Below are positions 28,545 to 39,122 of a stretch of 49,818 bases of DNA, piece by piece (positions within the stretch are counted from its first letter, which is position 1; each line of letters opens with the position of its first letter). A model generated the notes under the pieces. The model worked only from the letters and a program-made list of their open reading frames with translations. It did no database searches and was not told the DNA's origin. This DNA is from Nemertoderma westbladi (Eukaryota; Xenacoelomorpha; Nemertodermatida; Nemertodermatidae): the NCBI GenBank assembly GCA_032718475.1, contig JAUCBJ010004024.1:1-49818 (forward strand), in the 5' to 3' direction. The translations under genes were made by a program, and so were the position numbers.

Positions 28545-30705
28545 CTAGGTCGAGCGAACTCGGACAGTGGAAATGAGATCCTTCCAGGCTTCCCGATTCT
28601 CCATAGTTGTCGCAATTTCGTTTCTCCTAAGTTCAGTATTCCTTTCAAGTTGATCTATATACGTTATGGCCGGTCGTCCACGACTACGCTTTCCATGAGT
28701 TGGTTGCCAGAAAAGTAGATCTGGAATGACCTCGTCTTTACTTCGCCAGCAGTGCCCATTGAATCTTAATCTGCGTTCACGGAGGGTGGTTGATACAGGT
28801 GGTATTGTACCATAAAGCTCGGCGTTTGTCATGTGTTGTCTCCAGCTGATGTTTAGGGCTGCCCTTAGTAGTCTTGTGTAGCAACCATCAATTCGTTGTT
28901 CAAGTGATTTAGTCAGTGTCCAGGTCTCACCCCCATATAAAAATACACTTTCCACTGTGGCTCGAAAGAACTTAGTCTTCAGGTGCCTGGAGAGATCTGA
29001 TTTCCAGATGGTATCCATTTTTGATAGAGCTACCCAAGCCTTTGCTTTCCTAACTTCTATGTCCTTTTTGCTACTCTCTATCCATGATCCAAGGTACTGG
29101 AAGTCATCAACCTTCCTTAGTTGATTATTATCAATGGTTGTCAAGTTTCCATCAACATTAAAGGTCATGAATTCGGTCTTTGTAGCATTTATATGCAATC
29201 CAACCTCCTTAGCAGCCCTCTCCACTTTATTTAGTAGAAGCTGTGCATCTGCTAGGGTATTAGAGAGCAGGGCGATGTCATCCACAAAGTCGGTGTCTGT
29301 GACTGTAGTTGCCGGATATCTACTACTTCTGCATTCTTGAAGTGTGAATCCCAGGTCTTCACCCTTTGTGGCCATCCTCATTGCGTAATCCAGCACAATT
29401 ACAAATAGTAATGGTGCTAATGTGTCACCTTGCAGTACGCCAGCCAGGATTGAGAAAAACTCAGTTTCACCATCTGGTGAGAGTACCTGCGCTTCTGTGT
29501 CACAATATAACAATCCAATGCCAGCAACAATTACTTCTGGTATTCCATAAGCTCTTAGGATTTGAAGCATTTTACCTCTATGGATGGAGTCGAATGCCTT
29601 CTTGAAGTCCACAAAAGTCATGACAGCGGGGAGATTATTTGACTTAATTCCTTCAATCAGTCTCCGTAGTGCAAGTATCTGAGCTATTGTTGATCTACTT
29701 GGTCGAAATCCGTTTTGGCTCTTACGCAGTAGTTTCTCTATGTGAGGCCTAATCCTATATAGAATCATTTTATTGTATATTTTGGCAGCTACCACAAGCA
29801 GACAGATCCCACAATAGTTTGTTGGTATGCCGAGGTCTCCTTTCTTGGGGAGAGGCTTTAGTTGACCTTTAGTCCAAATTGGTGGTGGCTTTTCCCCTTT
29901 TAACATCCGGTTGCAAACATTCAATAATGGTCTGTTTAGCACTCCGGTTTTCCATACCTCCGCTGGGATTTCATCTAATCCACTCGCTTTATTATTGGAC
30001 ATGCTTTTAATGCTTCTTTGGAGTTCGGCAGGTGTGAAGTCCCCTGTTTCTATAGGTAGTGTCTTGTCATATATTTTCCTTGTAGGGCTGACCTCGATGT
30101 TTGGTGGCTGCCCAAGCAAGTGGCTGAAGTGATTTTTCCACTTCCCAACACGTTCTTCAGGACTATCGGCTTTGAGGCGCCCCTTTGCACAACTTTTCCG
30201 ACCAGATACCTCATTTACAGTTTGCCAGGTAAGTCTTGATTGTTGCTGTATGTGAGCAGTTGTAATTGCTTCAGTTTTATCCTGTATGTACTTTTCCTGG
30301 CTGATGTTGTAGGCCAATTTAAGATCTTCCTTAGCTTTCTCAACCTTGTTAATGTTTTCGGTTGTTGGTTGTTCGGTTTTAACTTTGTAGGCTATCTTAA
30401 GATCTTCTCTCTTACAAGTAACCTCAGAGTTTTGCCATGGCACATATTGTTTTCGTTTGGGTTTCTGGGGGATATGCCTATTAGCTGATTCCTTGTGGGC
30501 TGTTATTATATTCTGGTATATTGAATTGGTGGATTGGTCTTCATCCATTGACTGAAGTGCTTCAAAGCGGTTTTGAACTTCTACTGTATAAGCATGTCAG
30601 TTCTGAGTTTTTCCCAGTCATATTTGATTTGCTTGCTTGTCCTGGCTCTCAAACTGAGTCTGATCTCTGCAGTCACAATTCTGTGGTCCGAACTTTACGT
30701 AAGAT
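28545..30705 (-). mobile_element. Family-2 RTE-like LINE inserted in a gypsy element
   Basis: On the minus strand the element starts 5' truncated in the endonuclease (SSDHRIVTAEIRLSLRA, with the catalytic SDH, near 30690-30640), has one frameshift near 30555, then a 667-codon open frame. Motifs: WKTGVLNRPLLNVCNRMLKG, GQLKPLPKKGDLGIPTNYCG, LLRKSQNGFRPSRSTIAQIL, VMTFVDFKKAFDSIHRGKML (first catalytic aspartate), GVLQGDTLAPLLFVIVLDY, DTDFVDDIALLSN (catalytic DD in a VDD variant), DDFQYLGSWIESSKKDIEVR, LYGGETWTLTKSLEQRIDG, RRLRFNGHCWRSKDEVI. The stop codon is the first TAG of the (TAG)n tail, so there is practically no 3' untranslated region. It separates gag from pol of a gypsy relic. Nearly intact apart from the 5' loss and one frameshift. 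Confidence 0.9.
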
Positions 30706-31917
30706 GACAGGGGAATATGAAATAAGATTAAAACATGGAGCTGCACCAATTGCAGTAAGCGTTCCAAGAAGAGTTCCATTAGCATTGTGGTCAAGAGTAA
30801 AAATAGAATTGCAAAGTATGGACATTGTGAGCAAAGAGGGCATTAAACCAGATCCGAAAATGGTAAGTGCCATACAGGATATGCCTGCACCAACAACGGT
30901 AAGAGAATTGAGAAGGTTTCTTGGTATGGTAAATCAACTTAGCAAATTCTCATCAACAATAACATAAAAATCAAAACCTCTAACGGAATTGCCATCAAAA
31001 CAGAATGAATGGGTATGGGAGGAACCATAACGCTCAGCTTTTGAGGTAGTAAATAAGGAGTTGTGAAAGGCACCAATATTGAGCTTTTATGATCCAGATG
31101 CTCCTACTGTTGTTGTGGCAGATGCAAGTTTACATGGGTTGGATGCTGTAATTCTTCAAAAGGAAAGGCCAATTAGTTATGCATCAAGAACCATGACAGA
31201 CATGGAGAAAAGATATGCACAAATTGAGAAAGAAGCATTAGCTCTTACATGGGCCTGCGGTAGGTTTGATCAATATTTATGTGGGAAAGTGTTTAATCTT
31301 ATTACCTACCATAAGCCGTTAGTGTCATCATTTGGCGAAAAGTCACTGGATGATCTTTCTCCTCGTATTCAAAGGTTTAGGATGCAAATGATGAGATATT
31401 TTTTCAAAATTACACACCTTCCTGGAAAAGAATTGTTGATAACTGATGCTTTGTCTAGAGCAGTGCCGATATCATCGGAAGAAACACAGACCGAGGGCCA
31501 AGGGAAGACTACCAATGAGGAATTCGAAGTTGAAGCGCATATTCAAGCTATTGTTAATCATATACCAGCATCTGATTACAAAATTGTTGAAATAAGGGTG
31601 AAGCAAAAGAATGACGAAACTATTCACAAAGTGATTGAATATGCTGCAGGTAAATGGCCAGATCGAAGAAATTTGTCAGATCAATTAATTTATACTATCC
31701 ATACAGACATGAGTACGCTATTAAAGATGACTTGTTATTTATAGTAAATAGAATAGTAATACCAGTAGTAATGAGAGAAGAAATCCTATATTCTATTCAT
31801 ACCGGACACCAGGGGATTGTGAAATGCAGAAGGAGAGCCAAAGAATCAGTTTGGTGGCTGGGCACGTCATTGAATGTCGCGAAGGGGAAGGAAATGCATG
31901 CAGGTCACTGTTTTTAA
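30706..31917 (+). pseudogene. Gypsy pol relic: RT remnant, RNase H, integrase start
   Basis: Frames in order: MTGEYEIRLKHGAAPIAVSV and PRRVPLALWSRVKIEL (entry to RT), then a jump from DIVSKEG straight to IKPDPKMVSAIQDMPAPTTV and ELRRFLGMVNQLSKF, so the catalytic RT core is deleted; after two stops, SFYDPDAPTVVVADAS (RNase H, ADAS instead of the usual TDAS), YAQIEKEALALTWACGRFDQ, HLPGKELLITDALSRA; then, in another frame, YSIHTGHQGIVKCRRRAKES (integrase zinc-binding domain, GH-GI-KC). Sequence similarity to gypsy ends at about 31917. Together with gag at 27841 this is one element interrupted by the LINE. Not functional. Confidence 0.85.
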
Positions 31918-32920
31918 TTAAATAGCTGACAGGGCGTCCTTGTAATGCGCCTCGTAAAGTGCTTTGCCAGGAAACAAGCAGCCAGTTTGCCAGGAAAAAT
32001 CAACATTTCATCAGTCTGATAGATAAGAAATTCTCCACCTTTCGGGGTAAACTTGAATTTATCAGGGATACTGATTCCAATAGCAGATTGGAGCAGAGGC
32101 TCGAAGTCACCAGATTTCTCCCGAATTCGTCGTGGGGGAACCCTATGGGGGGGGGGGGGGGGGGTGGAGTGTCCTAGATCCGAATCTACCTATTTACTAG
32201 ACAGCTTTGTGTGTCTACCAGAGAGCTAAGGGAATTTGACTCATTGCATGGATGACATTGGAACCATTGGAATTACTACAGGAGCGGATAAACAATTATT
32301 TATACCTAAGATTTATTTATAGCCACCCCCCTCACAAGCACTGCCATGTGTCTTCTAAAGATTCAGTAAATTAAAATTAATTACAACTGTGGAGTTTCTG
32401 TGAATTACTTAGTTCCAGAATCTTTGCTGGGCATGTAACCAGTGAGTCAAACACTTTGTGTTCAGTGACTACAGAACAATACTGTGCACAAATTATATTT
32501 AGAAAATGCTCAAGATGTTGATGTCCATTCCTTGTTCCTCTGTTTCCCATCGGTTTCTAACAGGTATAAGAATTAGGATTTGTGTCCTAGCACCACTTCA
32601 GGTTCCAGCCATTATTCATTCTGGACCATTGTTGGATGGTTCACTGGTTGGTAGGGAAACTGTATCAGAGATGGACAGACTGCTAAATATGTTCTGCACT
32701 GTGCTTATGATTCACAATCGGTATTGCAGCTCATTTGCTGGATCATCTCCTGGGATCAGTCTTCCAATTTATCCACTCCACTTTGAATGATGTAGGTTTC
32801 TCATTGCGCTCGCTGACTAATAAACCATTTCTGTCTTGATTGACCACCAGATCACCCTTGATGGTATATTGTATTGCAAAAATATTCAACCTGCGTATGA
32901 TATTATTATGCTGCAACTAG
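31918..32920. other. Noncoding; 18-base G run
   Basis: No gene supported. A run of 18 G at 32147-32164 follows CGTGGGGGAACCC and could form a quadruplex. The open frame at 32506-32787 shows no recognisable motif. Confidence 0.45.
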
Positions 32921-33306
32921 CTAGTGAGAATAAACATTATATATGGATCTGTTATCGTCTGTTGTAGGAGCCCAGCTGGTACTGCCGTCTAACTGTAGAT
33001 CTACTGACTCCCAGAATAGGTTTACCTTCAGAGATGGTATGATAATAGGTACTTGTATACCTTTCCTATTTTGGAGATCTTCAGCTGATCTATGAATCCA
33101 AGATCCTGGATAGCAGTAGGCTTCCACGTGACCAACAAAGGTGTTCCACTGACTGAACACACTAATGAATGGTCGATGATGACATCTGTTGGATGGAATC
33201 CAAGTTTACAGTCAGGGTTGCATTTATAAATAGACTCACATTCAGATTGGATGATGCAGACCAGTTTTTGGATAATCAGCAAGCCAGCAATGTTGTGTTC
33301 TAGCAA
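32921..33306 (-). pseudogene. Degenerate RTE-like LINE fragment
   Basis: The minus strand reads HVEAYCYPGSWIHRSAEDLQ and NRKG, then SLKVNLFW and STSWAPTTDDNRSI, which line up with HVDDFCYLGSWIRKSGEDLR, RKG, LKVRLF and CWALTAEDTKSL of the family-1 protein. An overlapping frame at 33306-33028 may contain the preceding residues. This is an old, diverged relative of family 1. Confidence 0.55.
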
Positions 33307-34453
33307 GTTTCAAAGATATTGATTGATTACTTCGAAACCTTTCAAATTGTAGACATTTAGATTTGCAATATAGTACTTTTCAGTGTTAAGTAAGAGGATT
33401 TCACCAAACCACAGATGAGTTGCCATAATGTAACAATAATGATTTATTTATTGGTGTTGGCCCATTGTTGGAACATTGCTAGCTGTGTTGGCCCATTGTT
33501 GGAACATTGCTAACTTGCTCACCCAGTTGTGGACCAATGTCATACAACTGTAATATTAGTTGTGCGGTGGTTCCTAGTGGTGCATGACATGTATATGTGA
33601 AATTCAATTATCAGATTTATTAATTTTAATAATTCGTTTTATGAAGCAACATAACCTTGATAATGATTTACATAGATCAATAAATCCCAACAACCTATTA
33701 TTACAACTGCATATTATTTCTCTTACAGTGCTTATAAAGAAAGTCATACTCTATGAAGTGTATCTTATTAAACAACATTGAACATTAAAAACGTTTGAAG
33801 ACTCGTGAATAAAAACATATAAATACATAAATACATATAAACATTTTATTTTAAAATTAATTATTTATTTAAACATTTTATATAAATATAAAAACAATAA
33901 AAACGTTGTGGCACGATTGGCTAAACGAAATAATCACGTGATCAATCAAATTGTTCTTTAGACCTAGTCCTGTAGTAGAATCATGTAATAAAATTACATA
34001 ATGTGAGACCTCCATGCATCCATGCACAGGGGGTTCACTGCTACGATTTCAGTGTTTGGTAAGATCCATTCGTCATGTCGACTGCCTGCTGTCGCTTGTC
34101 TGCTGTCTGTTCTCCGGGGTCTGCTGTTGGCTTTGGGTGTATTAGGAAGTGGTTTTGATACGTAATTAATTTGTTTTTATATTGCATTTGTTGTTCGTTC
34201 GCCTCCCGAAATTCAACTGGTAAAGAGCAGAGGTAATAAGGCATGGCCTGAAATGACTCTCTCATATCTACATACGTTAGGAAAGGAAAATCTGTGGGGA
34301 AAAAAGGATCATTTGCTTGGTTTATTGAGTAACGAGAAACAGTGAGACAGAATATAATTGCTTCACTATAAAGCTTCTTCAATTCCTGAAACTACTGTAT
34401 ATTAAACAAATACTTCAATTAAATATTATACTTCAAGTTATACATTATACTTT
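33307..34453. other. Mostly noncoding; small tandem duplication at 33455-33516
   Basis: TGTTGGCCCATTGTTGGAAC plus ATTGCTA is repeated with a 31-bp period at 33455 and 33486. 33800-33900 is almost pure A+T. One possible exon is listed separately. Confidence 0.5.
34041..34291 (-). CDS. Possible host exon, unknown protein
   Basis: On the minus strand a good acceptor, TTTTTTCCCCACAG, ends at 34292 and is followed by an open frame of about 83 codons (DFPFLTYVDMRESFQAMPYY, LPVEFREANEQQMQYKNKL) to a stop at about 34041. The sequence does not resemble any mobile element seen here. I do not recognise a family, and a chance frame of this length is possible in this region. Confidence 0.2.
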
Positions 34454-35158
34454 TACCTTGACTAAGATTTTCTTGAGTTTAAATCAAGCCGGCAACTCAA
34501 AGCAATACTTAGTCAAGCTGAAACTCGAAATTCTAAGGCTCACCTTGAGAAATATAGATGGGCGATATATATATTTATTTCTGACATTTCTTGCATCTGC
34601 ATGACGCTATTTTGTTATATTTAATAAATACACATAATTCAGCAATATTATATTTATTTCATAAGAAATTGGACACCAATGCAATTCATATAAATAGTTG
34701 TCCATTACGGTCAAGGTTGTCTTCTGACTTGGTATGTTCCCGGCCCAGAACCACGCCGCTTCTAGTCAGTCAGCAGGTGGTAGTCTGGCGGGAAAGAGAA
34801 TGTAGAGATCAGGAAAAATGCAAAGAACTAGTCAAATGGTTCTACATCTTCTGTTTGTTCTTTCCATACCATTCTTATTCTAGAGAATACCCATACGAAA
34901 GAATATCCATACCATTCTTATCTTAGAGAGACTTCGGCTCTGTCACCTTTGAAACCTGGGCCGAATAACTCAAAAAATCTTGTGATTGACCTTGAAATCC
35001 ACTTCAAGGTCACCTTGAAACTCATGTTTTACCTTGACTAAGATTTTCTTGAGTTTCAGTCAAGCGGGTAACTCAAAGCAATACTTAGTCAAGGTGAAAC
35101 TTGAAATTTCAAGGCTCACCTTGAGTATTAAAGATGGACGACATATTTGTTTATTTCA
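34454..35158. repeat. Direct repeat pair of about 130 bp, CTTGA-rich
   Basis: 34454-34583 and 35030-35158 share TACCTTGACTAAGATTTTCT, GCAATACTTAGTCAAG, AAGGCTCACCTTGAG and a common end. They are offset by 576 bp. The second copy lies inside the inverted-repeat element starting at 34958. Confidence 0.85.
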
Positions 35159-36061
35159 GCAGTTGCCTTGGTTATGCAGTGAAACCCACTGTATAATCCC
35201 TGCAGTATACAGTTAGTTACTAGTTAGGGCTATTGAATACAGGTGTTAAACACACTGTTGTAACACTTTTTGGCAATGGTAATTTCGATAACACCAACAC
35301 CCACCCCTAAACCTACACAGTAGGCCTACACACCAACACCACGGAACTTATAAACAGAAAGCTGTAGTTAGTTTACCGACTACAGTAGCCTGTGAGGGGG
35401 TGAGCAATATAGTACTAAAGGGGGGGGGGATATTTTTCGATACCACATTTTTTGAAAGCAGCATGTTCATTTTCATCATATTTTCGGCCACTTTTTATGT
35501 CTTAATTTTCTATATCTGATAATTGCCAATTTTGTAAAAAAAAAATTAAAAAGAAAAATCCCATGTTTTTTCTAACTTATAATTGGAAAAATGGAGAAAT
35601 ATTATGTAATCAAGAAAACTGGCCGAAATTTATTTAAGCTTATGAAATTACCAAAAAATATAAAATTACAAAAAACGATAGTATTTTTCGTGTGAAAAAA
35701 TGTCATTCAGAGATAATTGCTTTCAAAGTTCAAAAACATTTCGGGGTGCGGGGCATTCTGCAAAAATGGCTCTTTTGTGGTACCGGTAGCAGTAGGCTAA
35801 CAGTAACAGCTAAAACGATGATTTGAGATACCTTGAAATTTGAAGGTACCTCCACGGCTACCTTGAAATTTATCTCGAACCTTGACTTCAACTCAAGTCA
35901 AGATTTGTTGTGTTACCAGATTGAAATTTCAAGTTTACCTTGAGGAAAATCTGAAGTCTACCTTAAGGTTGACCTTGACATTTTCAGATAGGAATGCTAG
36001 TAAAACAGATTCAAGATTAAGTTTCAAGGTCAATCTCAAGATTTTTTGAGTTACTCGGCCC
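34958..36061. mobile_element. Inverted-repeat (MITE/foldback-like) element, 1.1 kb
   Basis: The left end GGGCCGAATAACTCAAAAAA plus TCTTGTGATTGACCTTGAAA (34958-34997) is mirrored by the right end 36022-36061 with only a few mismatches (GGGCCGAGTAACTC, ATCTTGAGATTGACC when reversed). Inside, AAGGT/ACCTT and CTTGA motifs are dense near both ends, so long stretches can fold back. No coding capacity is seen, which suggests a non-autonomous DNA element. No target duplication is apparent. Confidence 0.6.
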
Positions 36062-36381
36062 TGATCATTGACTCATCAACAGAGGGGCAATATGAAGTTC
36101 TTGAAAGTATTTTATTCATTTTTAGGACTTTTTATCTTTATGCGTTCTTATCTTGTTTGTTTAACAGGTTTTTGTTATTTTAAAAAAATTTTAAAAATAC
36201 GAAAAAATACTTTGTGAAGTTCAGACAAGCCAATGCAATATAAATTAATTTCTTAATACGGCACATATAATACCCATAATACAAGTACATCTTATATAAA
36301 TTTGTTGTTTAATTACCACACCTCCTGTACCTGTGCAATGTGCATTGCAGAACTACTTAAATCCATTATAATATACTAACA
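36062..36381. other. Upstream region of GRL exon B
   Basis: AT-rich; TGTTTAATTACCACACC and TGTACCTG at 36306-36335 resemble the bases upstream of GRL exon A. No TATA element stands out from the AT-rich background. Confidence 0.4.
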
Positions 36382-38862
36382 ATGAAGATTAAACCACAGA
36401 CGACAGATGCTAATGACAATAAAAAAACCTTAGATAAATATGAGTTGGAGTTTGATGTTGAAACGTCTGCTGCAGATGATGCTAATGGAAGTGCCGGAAT
36501 TAAAGATGCTACCTTTCTATTTTCCAGTCTAAACTTTTCATTAAAATTCCTTGGTCTCGCATTTTGCAAGGCCAGTTATCCAAAGGGAAGTATACACTTG
36601 CCGATGGGTGTTCATATCCTGACATTTATTACTGTATTCCTAATACTCTTAGCAAACTGCTTGAAAATGGTTGCCAATATAATAATTGGTATTACTGACG
36701 CCGATGGCTTTAACACAAAAACAGATTTATTTACCTTGATAAATGCAACATGGGGAACCTATTGCACCTCATTTTATCTTCACTTAATGTATAGTTTCCG
36801 CCGTAAAGATAATCTCTACAAATTCTTTATAAGATGCCGAGTATTGGCAATCACAATGAGAGAATGCACAGGATACAACAAATTAGCAGATTCTACTTAC
36901 AAATTTCAAAGAAAGTTATCCATTGCCGGATGGATTATTGTTGCTTATAACATCATTTGGGGTATTTGTTTGGATTACATATCGGATAAAAATATAATGA
37001 ACGGATTAGAACCGTTCAACATCACGAAGGCAGATGGCTTGACCTATTATTTAATGTATGTAACAGCAGTAATACTCAATGTTAGTATTATAAACTATTA
37101 TTTATATCAAAATAATATATTTATTCTAAATAGTAGTCGTTTATTGACTAAATTATTGTTGCTACAATGTTATCGTTAAAATATTGTTGCTGGAGTCCTC
37201 ACACACAGTAACAAGTTTGGAAACAAGTTGCAGCAACAAATTTCTTTGTGAGGGGGTCCCCGGTCCAGAAACAAGTTGCACCGTGTGAGGGGGTCCAGCA
37301 ACAAGTTGCTCCTTGTGAGGGGGTCCAGCAACAAGTTGCTCTTTGTGAGGGGGTCCAGAAACAAGTTGCTCTTTGTGAGGGGGTCCAGAAACAAGTTGCT
37401 CTTTGTGAGGGGGTCCAGAAACAAGTTGCTCCGTGTGAGGGGGTCCAGAAACAAGTTGCTCCGTGTGAGGGGGTCCAGAAACAAGTTGCTCCGTGTGAGG
37501 GGGTCCAGCAACAAGTTGCTCCTTGTGAGGGGGTCCAGCAACAAGTTGCTCCTTGTGAGGGGGTCCAGAAACAAGTTGCTCCGTGTGAGGGGGTCCAGAA
37601 ACAAGTTGCTCCGTGTGAGGGGGTCCAGAAACAAGTTGCTCCGTGTGAGGGGGTCCAGCAACAAGTTGCTCCTTGTGAGGGGGTCCAGCAACAAGTTGCT
37701 CCTTGTGAGGGGGTCCAGCAACAAGTTGCTCCTTGTGAGGGGGTCCAGCAACAAGTTGCTCCTTGTGAGGGGGTCCAGCAACAAGTTGCTCCGTGTGAGG
37801 TGGTCCAGCAACAAGTTGCTCCTTGTGAGGGGGTCCAGCAACAAGTTGCTCCATGTGAGGGGGTCCAGCAACAAGTTGCTCCTTGTGAGGGGGTCCAGCA
37901 ACAAGTTGCTCCGTGTGAGGGGGTCCAGCAACAAGTTGCTCCGTGTGAGGGGGTCCAGCAACAAGTTGCTCCGTGTGAGGGGGTCCAGCAACAAGTTGCT
38001 CCGTGTGAGGGGGGCCTAAGACTTTGTGCTTAATCCAAGGCCTAATGATGGCCAAGTAAATCTTTAATTTTTTTTTCATCATTTATAGGCAATAAACTCA
38101 TTGATTGAGACAAATGATATCTATCGCATTTCTTCCATTTTTAGGAAAATTGACCTGATCTGATAAGAAGTAGTATATTAGTATAGTAGTATATTGACTA
38201 TTATTGTTTTTAGCAAATAGTAAATGATGCTTCCTAAATGAGACCACTGACCTACTTATATGTATCTTTCATATTTTCAAGCTGTTCAAATTATTTAATT
38301 ACAGATATTCACAATAATAGCCTGGGTTTTCCCATTCTTCTTCTTTGTTGCAATATGCCACTACCTTACTGGAACATTCACATTAATCATGGAGACTGAA
38401 CTTGCACCGATATCAGAAACACACCAATTACCAAAAGTCTTACCCCGAGTAATTTATTGGTAAGTGAACTGTAGTAAATTTAACTTTGTAAATAGTAACT
38501 TGTAGTGAACAATTTTTTAAAAACATTTAATAAAGTAAAAGTTTCCTTTTGTATATGATTAAATATAATATTCAATAAAATAGTTATAATATTTGTATAA
38601 CATAACAAATTGTGAATTTAACAGGTACGAATATCTGACAACGACAGTTAAAGGCGCTGATGACATATTCGCGTTTCCTTTATTCGTGCTGTACTCTACA
38701 AACATTGTCAACCTCAGTTTCATGCTGTATTATATGCTGCTACAAGGATCGGCCATCTTCACTCTAAATCCTATGATGGGAATTATGTTTTCGACTTGGT
38801 TCGTCACACTATTGGCGATGGTTCTAGTCGCCTCACTCCTCGCTGCTTCATTAAATGACGAG
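36382..38862 (+). CDS. Gustatory-receptor-like 7TM protein, exons 1-3
   Basis: Three exons: 36382-37080, 38305-38459 and 38625-38862, joined by GT-AG introns (donors AAT|GTTAGT, ATTG|GTAAGT, GAG|GTATGT; acceptors TTAATTACAG, TTTAACAG). Phases agree (0, 2, 0) and the sum is 1092 nt, exactly 364 codons. Exon 1 (233 aa) has a charged N-terminus and hydrophobic segments near 74-103, 114-138 and 180-198; the exon 1/2 boundary falls within the fourth (TAVILN|IFTIIAW). Exon 2 continues FPFFFFVAICHYLTGTF; exon 3 carries DDIFAFPLFVLYSTNIVNL (TM5) and FVTLLAMVLVASLLAASL (TM6). Exon 3 ends in a donor, so a last exon with TM7 must follow the satellite, outside the window. Layout and size fit gustatory receptor-like channels of invertebrates; ligand unknown. 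A less likely alternative is another 7TM family. Confidence 0.75.
37261..38010. repeat. 30-bp minisatellite in GRL intron 1, 25 units
   Basis: Twenty-five units of 30 bp without length change, each GGGTCCAG(C/A)AACAAGTTGCT followed by C(C/T)(T/G/A)TGTGAGG. Inside, AGCAACAAGTTGCT is a near-perfect hairpin. A block of five units (37411-37560) is repeated exactly in the next five (37561-37710), a higher-order duplication. Three reading frames are open through it because the unit is a multiple of three; these are artefacts. Confidence 0.97.
38305..38459 (+). CDS. GRL exon 2
   Basis: 155 nt, codes for the end of TM4 and the following loop (TELAPISETHQLPKVLPRVI), ends within a TG|G tryptophan codon completed by exon 3. 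Too short for simple frame searches; found through the splice signals and reading-phase agreement. Confidence 0.7.
38625..38862 (+). CDS. GRL exon 3
   Basis: 238 nt with TM5 and TM6; the W-Y-E-Y-L start followed by V-G-DDIF-F resembles the loop-to-TM5 region of gustatory receptors. The frame stays open past the donor GTATGT at 38863 for some 24 codons, so an alternative end by read-through is possible but lacks TM7. Confidence 0.7.
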
Positions 38863-39122
38863 GTATGTGTCGTTGTTTCTCATATTCTTATATATAAACA
38901 TTATAATTTCATTCAAAATGACACAATTAAGTACTAATTAATTATTTTTACACTTATCAGAGGGTGAAATTGAACTGCTGATTGAATAAATTTAATACAT
39001 AAAGAAATAAAACCTATTTTCCAGTGACAAGTGATAAATCCAGTGAGAAATAATGTGCATCGTTAGGGAAGATCTGAATGTTCAGTTTTCGGTTAAATGT
39101 ACGAATGTCGAAAACGAGTCCC
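38863..39122. other. Start of GRL intron 3
   Basis: From donor GTATGT to the start of the satellite; AT-rich, no motif noted. CGAGTCCC at 39115-39122 is a partly matching first satellite unit. Confidence 0.5.

Noticed and set aside
34591-34926. 111-residue plus-strand frame
   Set aside because: No recognisable motif, contains a small internal duplication (CCATACCATTCTTAT) and no supporting splice signals.
37162-38082. 306-residue minus-strand frame and 247-272-residue frames in other phases over the 30-bp array
   Set aside because: The unit is a multiple of three without stops in several frames, so all frames are open on both strands; the region is an intron between compatible splice sites.
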